A stretch of 64,000 nt of DNA, taken from positions 1-64,000 of the forward strand of contig CAYNOT010000022.1 of the NCBI GenBank assembly GCA_964398945.1, written 5' to 3'. Below, in pieces: positions 56,299-64,000 of the stretch; the first letter of the stretch is position 1, and the number at the start of each line of letters is the position of its first letter. The notes beneath the pieces are model-generated. The model searched no databases. It was not told the origin of the DNA and saw nothing but the letters and a program-made list of their open reading frames with translations. The translations under genes and the position numbers were made by a program. This DNA is from JBGTGG01 sp964398945 (GTDB taxonomy: Bacteria; Bacteroidota; Bacteroidia; Cytophagales; Cyclobacteriaceae).

Positions 56299-58536
56299 TC
56301 AACTTTCAGAACTTTGTCCTATCAGCTCCACCTGCTCCATGCCATTTTTATCTTTAAACTTAATCTGAAGTGTGCGCGAGACATACGGCTTAACCAATGG
56401 CAGATCATCAATTGTCATCGCGAGTATTACACCCAGGGTTTTGAAATGATGACTATGCCGCCAAAACGATTCAACATCCTCGAAGGCCTGTTGAACAACT
56501 TTTTTATGCGACAGCGTGCTCTTCGCATCATTGCCATTTGCAAGTCGTTCGAACCCGGAAGCTAACCGTTCCAGGGCTTGGCGCGTATTCGGATTGGTAT
56601 TTAAAATGAACCCGAAGGAATCAAATTTTGTGATGCCTTTTTTATAATCACGTTCTGCTTCTGCCAACTTCTTATCTGCCCCTTTTAAATTCCAATATGC
56701 ACTGTTGGCAAACACATGACCTTCCTGATAAGGACTTCCTTTTTGTAAGTACTCCAGCCACAAAGGGGCATACAGTTCAGTTCTATTTTTAATATCATTT
56801 CTTCCTACATAAGCGTCCCACGGTGGGAGTGCCTTGGCCAGGGCTTTCGCTACCAACTTTTCTTCCTTGCAGAATTTAGCAAGAGCGCGTAGCATCATTT
56901 CAAATCCCAGATGGTCAATTCTGAATTCACAGGACAATTGTACATTCCTTGTGTTTCGTAATTCGGTTGTCCACTCTCTAGTCTTCTCCTCAATTATTGG
57001 CTCTGGAATGATCCCCCAAACACATGCCATATCAAGAAATTTAGCCAGCTTCCCAGATGAAATTTTTTTCTCCTGTTGTTGCCAACCCAAAAACAAAGAG
57101 TAGTCAAACGCGTTGGCAAGGTCACTTGAAGTGAAGTCAGGTGTTTCTGCGCATAAATCGATATTCCTTTTTCTGGAATCGTTAAACGCGGCATCGGTAT
57201 AGGATCGCTTTGAATCGTATGCAACCTTCCTTTTTCCCGTTTCATTTTCCTGCTCAATAATTTTAAATTTTCTATCCTTCTCTGTGGATGCTTTCCATTT
57301 TCCAAAGCCTATTGAAAATCCCGTTGTTGAATTTACTTCGAGTATATCTGTATTTAAAAATGTGGCATTCTTCAATAGGTTTTCTTTCTTCCTGACAGAA
57401 TCCTGGAGGGTGTCCACTTTCATTTTTAACAAATCGCGATGGAATTTTTCAATCCCCTCCTCATTGATTTCAGCGGAAAATAATACCGATCGTGTGTCAA
57501 TGCGGTTGTAATCGTAACGTGCGCTTGCTTGCACTTTTGATTCAGATAACGCTATCAACTTTTCACCGATACCTGTTTTTATTTTTTCATAGTTGTCTTT
57601 CAGTTTGTTAAATGTACCAGGCCCTTCCCATCCGAACCGGTCTGCGATTTGATCAATAATTTTCTTTTCGTCCTCTGACAGTTTGGAAGATGCTTTTTCT
57701 ATTATCTTTTTCACGCGGGATTCCGGTTCACCAATCAATCCTTCTACCAACCGGGTTAAGACATTCGCAAACTCTTCACTGTTTTCTACTTCTGCACCCA
57801 GCTTGGCTCCAATAGATGCGCCTTTCGTACTGGTCTTGTTTTTTTTAATGTGGATAGTAAAAACGGATTTGCTTTTTCGTGCAATAAAAACGTTAAAGCT
57901 ATCTTCAATTTTAATGGTAAAACCGGCAGACATCTCAGCGCCCATCCTAATTTTTATAATTGGTAAATTGGTGATGATGGAATTGAAAGACGAAAGGCCC
58001 GCAGAAACGACATCCGACCACTTCACCTTTATTGAGGCTTGAATGGTACCACCAAATGATAAGGACACCCCCTCACCAATATCCAATGATTTTATCTGGC
58101 GAGATGAGAAAATCGATTTGAAGTTTGTAGCATCTGATAGCAATGCCGCTTCCAGTTTCTCTGTGGGCAGATGCTTTCGGTAAACGGAGGATGATATTTT
58201 CCGATCGGCTGAAAAACCAAATCCAAAATTATTGACATCAATACCGGACTCCGTTTTTATGCCCACCTCTGCAGAATATTTTAACCAGGCATGGGATGGG
58301 TCAAAAATTATCAAGGCAGGCTCTTCGATCCCTAACAAGGTATCCGGATTTTCTTTATCAAAATCACTGGCAGCATTGAACAATTCCGTATGCGCTGTGC
58401 CATTCACCCCAAACGTAAAGTGGATCTTATCGCGAGCGTATTTTTCCTCAACAATGGCAGGTTTATCAAAGTTATATTCACCGAGTGCTACGGGTATTTC
58501 ACCACTATCCAATTGATGGTTTAAATATTTTTCCAT
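56299..58536 (-). CDS. Large protein of unknown family
   Basis: 745 aa, no signal peptide or membrane segment, so likely cytoplasmic. The N-terminal half is Lys/Ser-rich with beta-like stretches (GFGFSADRKISSSVY, LSFGGTIQASIKVKW), the middle holds a charged helical part (about 250-390), and the C-terminal ~180 residues read as alpha-helical repeats with ARRANGED blocks such as KALPPWDAY, QALERLASGFERLANG and FEDVESFWRHSHHFKTLGV. I recognise no catalytic motif. The amphipathic beta pattern could fit a pore or tubular protein. It is isolated by a terminator upstream. Confidence 0.6.
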   Translation of the reverse strand: MEKYLNHQLDSGEIPVALGEYNFDKPAIVEEKYARDKIHFTFGVNGTAHTELFNAASDFDKENPDTLLGIEEPALIIFDPSHAWLKYSAEVGIKTESGIDVNNFGFGFSADRKISSSVYRKHLPTEKLEAALLSDATNFKSIFSSRQIKSLDIGEGVSLSFGGTIQASIKVKWSDVVSAGLSSFNSIITNLPIIKIRMGAEMSAGFTIKIEDSFNVFIARKSKSVFTIHIKKNKTSTKGASIGAKLGAEVENSEEFANVLTRLVEGLIGEPESRVKKIIEKASSKLSEDEKKIIDQIADRFGWEGPGTFNKLKDNYEKIKTGIGEKLIALSESKVQASARYDYNRIDTRSVLFSAEINEEGIEKFHRDLLKMKVDTLQDSVRKKENLLKNATFLNTDILEVNSTTGFSIGFGKWKASTEKDRKFKIIEQENETGKRKVAYDSKRSYTDAAFNDSRKRNIDLCAETPDFTSSDLANAFDYSLFLGWQQQEKKISSGKLAKFLDMACVWGIIPEPIIEEKTREWTTELRNTRNVQLSCEFRIDHLGFEMMLRALAKFCKEEKLVAKALAKALPPWDAYVGRNDIKNRTELYAPLWLEYLQKGSPYQEGHVFANSAYWNLKGADKKLAEAERDYKKGITKFDSFGFILNTNPNTRQALERLASGFERLANGNDAKSTLSHKKVVQQAFEDVESFWRHSHHFKTLGVILAMTIDDLPLVKPYVSRTLQIKFKDKNGMEQVELIGQSSES

Positions 58537-58625
58537 GATTATTTATCAGGTTCGTGACTTCCTCAGCGCCCCTCCTTTTTCATAGATGGGGAAGCTTTTA
58601 TGTGCTCCTTTTATCTTTGGAGATG

Positions 58626-58665
58626 AAAAAAACCCACCATCCACAGCAAGATGTGGATTGATGGG
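58626..58665 (-). terminator. Minus-strand terminator upstream of the 745-aa gene
   Basis: Stem CCCA-CATCCACA / TGTGGAT-GATGGG with a 6-nt loop (58633-58665), followed on the minus strand by seven T (58632-58626). It separates the 745-aa gene from the tRNA-Ser transcript. Confidence 0.65.
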
Positions 58666-58886
58666 CTCTTAATTCAATGTAGTGAGGATCACATGTTTTT
58701 CAAAAGAATGCGTTATTAAAACTTTTAAAAGTCGCATTAACGCCTGATAGTGAACATTGACTGAATTGTTTCCAAGACGAAGTGATTTCCAATGAAACTG
58801 CCACGCTCCGCCCAGACTGTTCTGATTTTAGAGTACTCACCAGAAATATGCTATTTGGTGAATGATTTGGTATGCCCGAAAACAAA

Positions 58887-58919
58887 AAACCCCGAAATCA
58901 GCTAAATTTCGGGGTTTTG
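58887..58919 (-). terminator. Terminator of tRNA-Ser
   Basis: Stem AACCCCGAAAT / ATTTCGGGGTT with an 8-nt-class loop and T-rich flank on the minus strand, directly after the tRNA-Ser gene. Confidence 0.75.
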
Positions 58920-58941
58920 TATGCCTTTGGAGGGCTATTAG

Positions 58942-59026
58942 CAGAGGAGGAGGGATTCGAACCCCCGGAACCTTGCGGTTCAACGGTTTTCAAGACCGCC
59001 GCATTCGACCGCTCTGCCACTCCTCT
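58942..59026 (-). tRNA. tRNA-Ser (TGA)
   Basis: Acceptor AGAGGAG / CTCCTCT (7 bp perfect), D-arm with GCAGAGCGGTCGAATGC, anticodon loop CTTGAAA (anticodon TGA), a long variable arm (GAACCGCAAGGTTC) typical of serine tRNAs and T-arm GGGGGTTCGAATCCC-like. CCA is not encoded. A terminator follows. Confidence 0.93.
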
Positions 59027-59091
59027 GTAGACCGGTCTTTCAACAGGACTGCAAATGTAGAGGATAATTCATTTTGCGCAAATACCACCCC

Positions 59092-60051
59092 TTAGATTTT
59101 CCGCTTTCGCGAGGTCAACAATGCTTTCGTACGGATCGCATCGTGGATGCTCACATTGATCTCGTAGCCAAACAGTAGCACTACCGTTACCAGCTGAATC
59201 CAAATCATAATCGCGATGAGTGCCCCGATCGAGCCGTATACTTTGTTGTATGTACCGAAATTGTTGATGTAAAATGAAAATCCATACGAAACCAACAGAC
59301 ACAACAAGGTAGCAACCAATGACCCGATCGAAAAGAAATTCCAATTGTAATGAATGGCCGGCCCGAAATAGTAGATAAAGGCAATCGCCAAAAAGAAAGC
59401 AATAAAGATGACGGCAAATCTGATGAACAAAAGAAAATCGATTGAGATGTTTTCCATCCAACCAAATTCTGATGCATAGGTAATCACCAATTGACCAATT
59501 ACCAGCAGACTGGTTGCCAATAGCAATACAATGATTAGCGTAAAGGTGAGTCCGGTGGCAATCAAGCGCATCTTGATCGCCCCTCTTTTTTCAATCGTTC
59601 TGTAGCAGGCATTAAAGGCACGCATCAACGACATCATACCATTTGTGGCGAGATACAATGAAAATACAAACCCGAACGTCAGCAACCCTCCGCGTGTATT
59701 GGAAATCATATCCTCTACGGTGCCTGAAACTGTGGAGCCCATGGATGCCGGGATCATTTCCTGAACATAGCCCATAATCGTTGCCCGGTTTAATGTTGGA
59801 AAAACTTTGCTGATATAGGGTGTAAGGGTGAACAAGAAAAGGATGCCCGGGAAAATCGCCATGATAAAATTGAACGCTACGCCATTGGCACGATCCACAA
59901 TTTTATCTTTCTCAAGATTTTTAGAGAACGTTTTTGCAATTTCATACAACGATAGATTGTCGTAGCGCTTGAATTGGATACGCCTCATCCATTGGATGAC
60001 GAAGTATCCGGGTGTCCATGCGAGAATAAAACGCCTGATCTTAAAGTTCAT
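59092..60051 (-). CDS. YihY/BrkB family inner-membrane protein
   Basis: 319 aa from ATG 60051 (MNFKIRRFILAW); the upstream part of the open frame overlaps the thioesterase gene. Six membrane segments with the family's FNFIMAIFPGILFLFTLTPY and SFYINNFGTYNKVYGSIGALIAIMIW blocks and a C-terminal Arg/Lys-rich tail. Function of the family is not settled. Its start overlaps the stop of the thioesterase gene by 4 nt. Confidence 0.92.
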   Translation of the reverse strand: MNFKIRRFILAWTPGYFVIQWMRRIQFKRYDNLSLYEIAKTFSKNLEKDKIVDRANGVAFNFIMAIFPGILFLFTLTPYISKVFPTLNRATIMGYVQEMIPASMGSTVSGTVEDMISNTRGGLLTFGFVFSLYLATNGMMSLMRAFNACYRTIEKRGAIKMRLIATGLTFTLIIVLLLATSLLVIGQLVITYASEFGWMENISIDFLLFIRFAVIFIAFFLAIAFIYYFGPAIHYNWNFFSIGSLVATLLCLLVSYGFSFYINNFGTYNKVYGSIGALIAIMIWIQLVTVVLLFGYEINVSIHDAIRTKALLTSRKRKI

Positions 60052-60455
60052 GTGAAGTAGGGCTCCAATACATCCATCATTTCCTTGGGCGGCCTGCAAG
60101 GCCTTCCCGATTTTTGGTCCACAAAAGCCAATCGTGTTTCGCCTGTATGGATCAGTGTATTTTTCTCATTGAAGATTTCGTATTCGAACGTGATCCGCAC
60201 ACCGGGCTTCTCTTTAATATGGGTCACAATTTTCAAAAGCTCGTCATACCTCCCCGGCTGTATAAATTTGGATTTGTTTTCCAACACGGGCATGATAATC
60301 CCCATGGCTTCAATCTCCCGATAGGTAAGCCCCAACTTTCGTAAACTTTCAACGCGCGCTACTTCATAATACATTGCGTAGTAGCCATAGTACACATATC
60401 CCATCTGGTCAGTTTCCCCATAGCGTACACGAAGTGTCGTTTCAGCAGTATACAT
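60048..60455 (-). CDS. Acyl-CoA thioesterase, YbgC-like 4HBT
   Basis: 135 aa hot-dog fold: MYTAETTLRVRYGETDQMGYVYYG with the active-site Asp in ETDQMGYVYYG, then RKLGLTYREIEAMGIIMPV. It hydrolyses short acyl-CoA esters. Its stop overlaps the YihY start by 4 nt, and its start overlaps the MltG stop by 1 nt, so the three genes are cotranscribed in the order mltG, thioesterase, yihY. Confidence 0.93.
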   Translation of the reverse strand: MYTAETTLRVRYGETDQMGYVYYGYYAMYYEVARVESLRKLGLTYREIEAMGIIMPVLENKSKFIQPGRYDELLKIVTHIKEKPGVRITFEYEIFNEKNTLIHTGETRLAFVDQKSGRPCRPPKEMMDVLEPYFT

Positions 60456-61501
60456 TATTTACTGGCGTTTCTCGCTTTTCGTTGTTCGATTGTCAATGCG
60501 CGTTGATACCGTTGCGCATTTCGTAAATGATCATTGTAGTTGGAACTAAAGTTATGATAGCCTGAAAAATCTTCCTTCGCACACATGTAGATGTAATCAC
60601 TGGGCTGGTAATTCAGCACTGCATCAATGGAAACAATTTCGGGCATATTGATCGGCCCGGGTGGCAACCCTGCATATTTGTAGGTGTTGTATGGCGATTC
60701 AATTTCTTTATGCTCATTTAAAACACGCTTCAGTGTGAAGTCACCAACAGCAAAAACCAAGGTTGGATCCGCTTGTAGCGCAATCCCTTGTTTCAATCTG
60801 TTGATATAGAGCCCTGCAATGATAGGCGCCTCATCCCTTTTTATGGATTCGGCCTGAACAATGGAGGCGAGGATTGAGACTTCAATCCGTGTGAGCCCGA
60901 TTTTTGCAGCTTTGGCAGTACGTTCTTCATTCCAAAATTTCCCATACTCATTGTGAAAGCGATCCATCAGGTTTTCACCGGAGGTATTGTAATATATTTC
61001 ATAGGTGTTGGGTACGAACATGGTCAAAATGTTATTGGCATTGAAACCGTATGGGTTGTTCATGGCAAACGATATCAATGCAACTGAGAATTCATCGGGT
61101 GTGATACTCAAGTGGCGGGTGATTTTTTCGGCCAGCTCACTGGTCAGCCGAACATTATTAAAACTAACCCGAACAGGCACCTGGTTCCCACCGCGCAGCA
61201 TATTTAAAACCTGCCGGTTGGTCATACCACTCTTTAAAATGTAGCGGCCCGGTTTAATTTGTGTATCATAGTCCATAATTTTGGCCATGAAACTAAAACT
61301 TACCAGGTCTTGTGCGATCATGCCTTTTTGAAATTCATCCTGGATGTTTTTAAATGTTGCGCCCTCGTGTATCACAAAGACCCGATCATCTTTCCCGACA
61401 AGGATGTTGGGCGTAAACACAATTTGATAACCATAGTACGTAAAGGTTATCAACAGGATTGAACCAACAAGAAAAAGTATAAGCCCTTTAAGGTTTTTCA
61501 T
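60455..61501 (-). CDS. mltG: Endolytic murein transglycosylase MltG
   Basis: 348 aa; one N-terminal membrane segment (about 7-28), a LysM-like part with VIHEGATFKNIQDEFQ, then the YceG domain with ILASIVQAESIKRDEAP (catalytic Glu), LQADPTLVFAVG, SPYNTYKYAGLPPGPI and YIYMCAKEDFSGYHNFSSNY. It cleaves nascent glycan strands at the inner membrane and ends their growth. First gene of its operon. Confidence 0.95.
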   Translation of the reverse strand: MKNLKGLILFLVGSILLITFTYYGYQIVFTPNILVGKDDRVFVIHEGATFKNIQDEFQKGMIAQDLVSFSFMAKIMDYDTQIKPGRYILKSGMTNRQVLNMLRGGNQVPVRVSFNNVRLTSELAEKITRHLSITPDEFSVALISFAMNNPYGFNANNILTMFVPNTYEIYYNTSGENLMDRFHNEYGKFWNEERTAKAAKIGLTRIEVSILASIVQAESIKRDEAPIIAGLYINRLKQGIALQADPTLVFAVGDFTLKRVLNEHKEIESPYNTYKYAGLPPGPINMPEIVSIDAVLNYQPSDYIYMCAKEDFSGYHNFSSNYNDHLRNAQRYQRALTIEQRKARNASK

Positions 61502-61581
61502 TTAAAAATTATTTTCAAACAAAAGTAATAAATGCTTCCCACTATTTATGGTTTCAATATATTCCAACTACATTTAAACAC

Positions 61582-62205
61582 ATGCCGGCAACTTTTTTAC
61601 AGATACACCCCAAAAACCCGGAGCCCCGAAAAATATCCCAGGTTGTGGATGTGCTTCAAGGGGGAGGGATAATTATTTACCCAACCGATACCATTTATGG
61701 AATTGGGTGTGACTTGATGAATAGAAAAGCAATTGAACGGCTCTGTTCTATAATCAACATTAAACCCCAAAAACTTGATTTGTCGTTTATTTGTTCTGGC
61801 CTCGCACATATTTCTGAATTTGTGAAGCGGATCGATACGCCTGTATTTAAGGTTATGAAGAAATCACTGCCCGGGCCGTATACTTTTTTATTGGAGTCGA
61901 GTAGCAGCGTGCCCAAGATTCTGAATGTGAACAAAAAGGTGGTGGGCATCCGTGTTCCCGATCATGAAGTGCCCCGCATGATTGTGGACCAATTGGGAAA
62001 TCCATTGATCACGTCTTCTATTAAAGATGATGATACCATCAAAGAATATACAACCGACCCTGAAGAAATCTTTGAAGACTTTAAAAATCAGGTGGACCTT
62101 GTGATTGACAGCGGGGCCAGTGGAAATATTCCTTCCACTGTAATTGATTGCACAGGAAATGAAATGGTATTAATTCGCCAGGGACTTGGGCAATTTGATT
62201 TTTAG
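61582..62205 (+). CDS. Sua5/YciO-type threonylcarbamoyl-AMP synthase-like protein
   Basis: 207 aa with the YrdC fold: LQGGGIIIYPTDTIYGIGCD at ~25-45, ICSGLAHISEFV, LPGPYTFLLESSS and VVGIRVPDHEVPRMI, then NPLITSSI. It may make the threonylcarbamoyl-AMP used in tRNA t6A, but YciO-like members differ from canonical TsaC/Sua5, so the assignment is to the family. Convergent with the methyltransferase (stops overlap by 4 nt). Confidence 0.88.
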   Translation: MPATFLQIHPKNPEPRKISQVVDVLQGGGIIIYPTDTIYGIGCDLMNRKAIERLCSIINIKPQKLDLSFICSGLAHISEFVKRIDTPVFKVMKKSLPGPYTFLLESSSSVPKILNVNKKVVGIRVPDHEVPRMIVDQLGNPLITSSIKDDDTIKEYTTDPEEIFEDFKNQVDLVIDSGASGNIPSTVIDCTGNEMVLIRQGLGQFDF

Positions 62206-63275
62206 CCCTTTTTAATCGGTTTGCATTTCAATAGCGTATGATAACTATCTGCCAGTAAAGGTGACTCTTCCACAATTTCGAAACCGCTTTTTACTATCAA
62301 TTTTTTCATTGCCTCCAAGCCGTACATTTTGCTGTTGCCATTGGCAATGGTAGTAAAGTAGAGACTTGTGCCCGTTAAGCAGTAGCGTGCAGCATCAAAT
62401 TTTTGATTGTCGTAAAAAGGTTCAAGGATATACACCAATGTGTTTTCCGTACAAGCCGCATGCACACGTGATAGAATGGAGATAATTTCTTCTTCACTGA
62501 AGCAATCTAAAAACTGGCTCATCCAAAAAGCATTGGCCCCGGTTGGGATGACCGCATCTTTGTCCAACAAATTGATGGGATGAAAATCCACACGGTCTTC
62601 CAGGCCTTTGTTGCGGATATTTTTTTCGGCATCCCTTAGTTGCCCGGGAAGGTCCAGGATTTTTACCCGTAATTTTTCATTTGTTTGACAGCATTCAATT
62701 GCCCATTTGCCTGTATTGCCGCCAATATCAAATATATAGTTCGGCCCTTCTTTTAGGATGCTTTGCAATGCAGCTTTAAAAACCTGGTCAGAATAAAAGT
62801 GGTCAAAATCAAACCACGATTTTCTAAACTCTTCGCTGAGATGCGCAAGCCCTTCATAGACCGTTTTCCATTCCCCAAAGGCACGCAATCCTTCAGGTTT
62901 GCCATTGACGATGGAATCTAAAAGCACATTTCCTCCAACATAGCAAACATCATTGACGAAATTCAAATTCACAATTGACATCTCATCGGAATGGAACATC
63001 ATTCCAATCTTTGTAAGCTTTACCCATTCATTTTCTTCAATCACAACAACGTTGGCGCTTTCGGCAGCTTCCAGTAAAACCCGCGCACCATAGTTTGATA
63101 ATTTCAAACCGGTACACAAATCCGAAATCAAAACCCGGGGCCTGTGCCGGGCAATGTATTCGAAGGCGCCAAGTTTTTTAAGGGCAACAATCGTTTGAAA
63201 ATAGAGTGGGCCGAATGCTAATTTTTGCGCTTCACTTTTCGCTTCCAGTATGGAGATGTTCTGAAGGGATTCCAA
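62202..63275 (-). CDS. Class I SAM-dependent methyltransferase, Omt2-like with altered active site
   Basis: 357 aa. N-terminal dimerisation helices (about 1-110), then the SAM domain with NYIFDIGGNTGKWAIECC (about 180), VKILDLPGQL and VDFHPINLLD. The block that carries the catalytic His in plant-type O-methyltransferases (HDWSDEE-like) reads FLDCFSEEEI here, without His. It might be a C- or non-O-methyltransferase, or use another residue. No pathway neighbours. Confidence 0.85.
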   Translation of the reverse strand: MESLQNISILEAKSEAQKLAFGPLYFQTIVALKKLGAFEYIARHRPRVLISDLCTGLKLSNYGARVLLEAAESANVVVIEENEWVKLTKIGMMFHSDEMSIVNLNFVNDVCYVGGNVLLDSIVNGKPEGLRAFGEWKTVYEGLAHLSEEFRKSWFDFDHFYSDQVFKAALQSILKEGPNYIFDIGGNTGKWAIECCQTNEKLRVKILDLPGQLRDAEKNIRNKGLEDRVDFHPINLLDKDAVIPTGANAFWMSQFLDCFSEEEIISILSRVHAACTENTLVYILEPFYDNQKFDAARYCLTGTSLYFTTIANGNSKMYGLEAMKKLIVKSGFEIVEESPLLADSYHTLLKCKPIKKG

Positions 63276-63333
63276 AATTTTCTGTTTTCTGCAAAAATAA
63301 CAGAATAAGTGACTCTATAAATTATCTTGCAGT

Positions 63334-63966
63334 ATGAACTGCGTGTTAATTGAACCCCATTATTTTCCCTCCATCCCTTATTTTAAAGCAGTTCATGGTT
63401 CAACTAAAATAATCCTTGAAGCACATGAATATTTTGTTAAACAAACCTATCGTAACCGGTGCGAAATAATTACCGCACATGGTGTGGAAAAGTTAGTTGT
63501 GCCGCTCACATCAAAGCATGGAAAAGTATACATCAAAGATGTTCGGATTGACTATTCGCAAAAATGGCTTCAAGGGCATTGGCGTACGCTTCAATCTGCA
63601 TACGGAAAGGCACCGTTCTTTGAATTTTATTGTGATGAGCTTCGATCGATTTTGTTTTCAAAAAAAGAATTCCTTTTCGATTTAAATCTGGAACTGCTGA
63701 CAATCTGTCTTAAATGGCTAAAGCTAAGTCCGGAAATATCAGAAAGTATGTCTTACGTAACGGACCCGGCTGAGGGGATTTTAGATTTGAGAAACGTGAT
63801 CTGCGCGAAAAATAAGGATTTACTTCCCCACGGGCTTGATTCAGCTCCATACAGCCAAGTGTTTGGCAATATGTTTGCAAAGAACATGAGCCTGATTGAC
63901 CTGTTGTTTTGTGAAGGACCCGGGGCGTTGGAAATCCTGAAGAGCTCATCGGGAATGAACAATTAA
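63334..63966 (+). CDS. WbqC-like family protein
   Basis: 210 aa: MNCVLIEPHYFPSIPYFKAV, FVKQTYRNRCEIITAHGVEKLVVPL, KDVRIDYSQKWLQGHWRTLQSAYGKAPFFEFY. This is the WbqC pattern, a family tied to O-antigen and other glycan loci but without a settled reaction. Complete within the window; no glycan genes are seen at this end. Confidence 0.9.
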   Translation: MNCVLIEPHYFPSIPYFKAVHGSTKIILEAHEYFVKQTYRNRCEIITAHGVEKLVVPLTSKHGKVYIKDVRIDYSQKWLQGHWRTLQSAYGKAPFFEFYCDELRSILFSKKEFLFDLNLELLTICLKWLKLSPEISESMSYVTDPAEGILDLRNVICAKNKDLLPHGLDSAPYSQVFGNMFAKNMSLIDLLFCEGPGALEILKSSSGMNN

Positions 63967-64000
63967 TTACGACTACGCGTTTTTAACCTGATTCTAAATA

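Larger units (their letters stand above)
58537..58941. other. Gene-poor stretch with terminator-bounded short ORF
   Basis: A minus-strand TTG open frame at 58700-58885 (61 codons) ends in SSWKQFSQCSLSG...; it has no family or clear start and is probably not coding. Two hairpins with T tracts on the minus strand bracket it (58626-58665 and 58887-58919). Otherwise nothing is seen. Confidence 0.4.

Overview
The window looks like a chromosome segment of a Bacteroidota bacterium, most likely of the Cytophagia/Cytophagales type. The evidence is a SusC/SusD pair, outer-membrane receptors with carboxypeptidase-regulatory N-terminal domains, a metallopeptidase with a type IX secretion C-terminal domain, many SPII lipoproteins, Bacteroidota-style Rho and promoters of the TTG...TAnnTTTG type. 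All identifications come from reading the sequence and recalled family motifs; no database search was run.

Layout. 1-580: palindrome-rich repeat region without a convincing gene. 577-3964 (minus): a probable metal-uptake operon made of a ZnuD-like TonB receptor, an acidic lipoprotein and a His/Cys-rich membrane-anchored protein, preceded by a TTTGCG-type inverted repeat that recurs near 49.2 kb. 4079-8906: S9 peptidase, an exported protein of unknown function, a 5'-truncated CHAT-domain relic and a 51-aa lipoprotein ORF. 9078-20225: mostly housekeeping (tRNA-His, dihydroorotase, DEAD-box helicase, TPR histidine kinase, rho, serS, GNAT, DUF4286, a LYS1/alanine-dehydrogenase-like enzyme).

20619-29797 (plus): SusC, SusD, two lipoproteins and an M43 metallopeptidase, nearly without gaps, followed by a Calx-beta lipoprotein. 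The set suggests use of a protein or glycoprotein substrate. 29829-34580: gltX with a small basic partner, a GH28-like lipoprotein whose locus is flanked by a 41-bp direct repeat, RidA, and an unusual 3-hydroxyacyl-CoA-dehydrogenase-like protein.

34879-45512 is the accessory core. A complete IS630-family element with a -1 frameshift site lies just beyond an Rhs locus. The locus holds an 1102-aa Rhs-type partner protein, a frameshifted small secreted protein, a ~1650-aa Fn3-DUF6443-Rhs protein with a variable 221-aa C-terminal domain carrying HEIREQ and HWE motifs, and an overlapping lipoprotein gene that is a candidate immunity gene. A divergent XRE regulator gene sits at its head. The intergenic region has three CGACAA half-sites at exact 14-bp spacing overlapping a near-consensus minus-strand promoter. 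This is the best candidate for an undescribed system.

45614-64000: LytTR/LytS two-component pair, aspartate aminotransferase, recR, clpS, an SSS-family symporter, an alkyltransferase-like protein without the active-site Cys, a cadherin-like exported protein, a YjdM/PhnA protein, a 745-aa protein of unknown family, tRNA-Ser, and an operon YbgC-YihY-MltG, then Sua5/YciO, a methyltransferase and WbqC-like genes.
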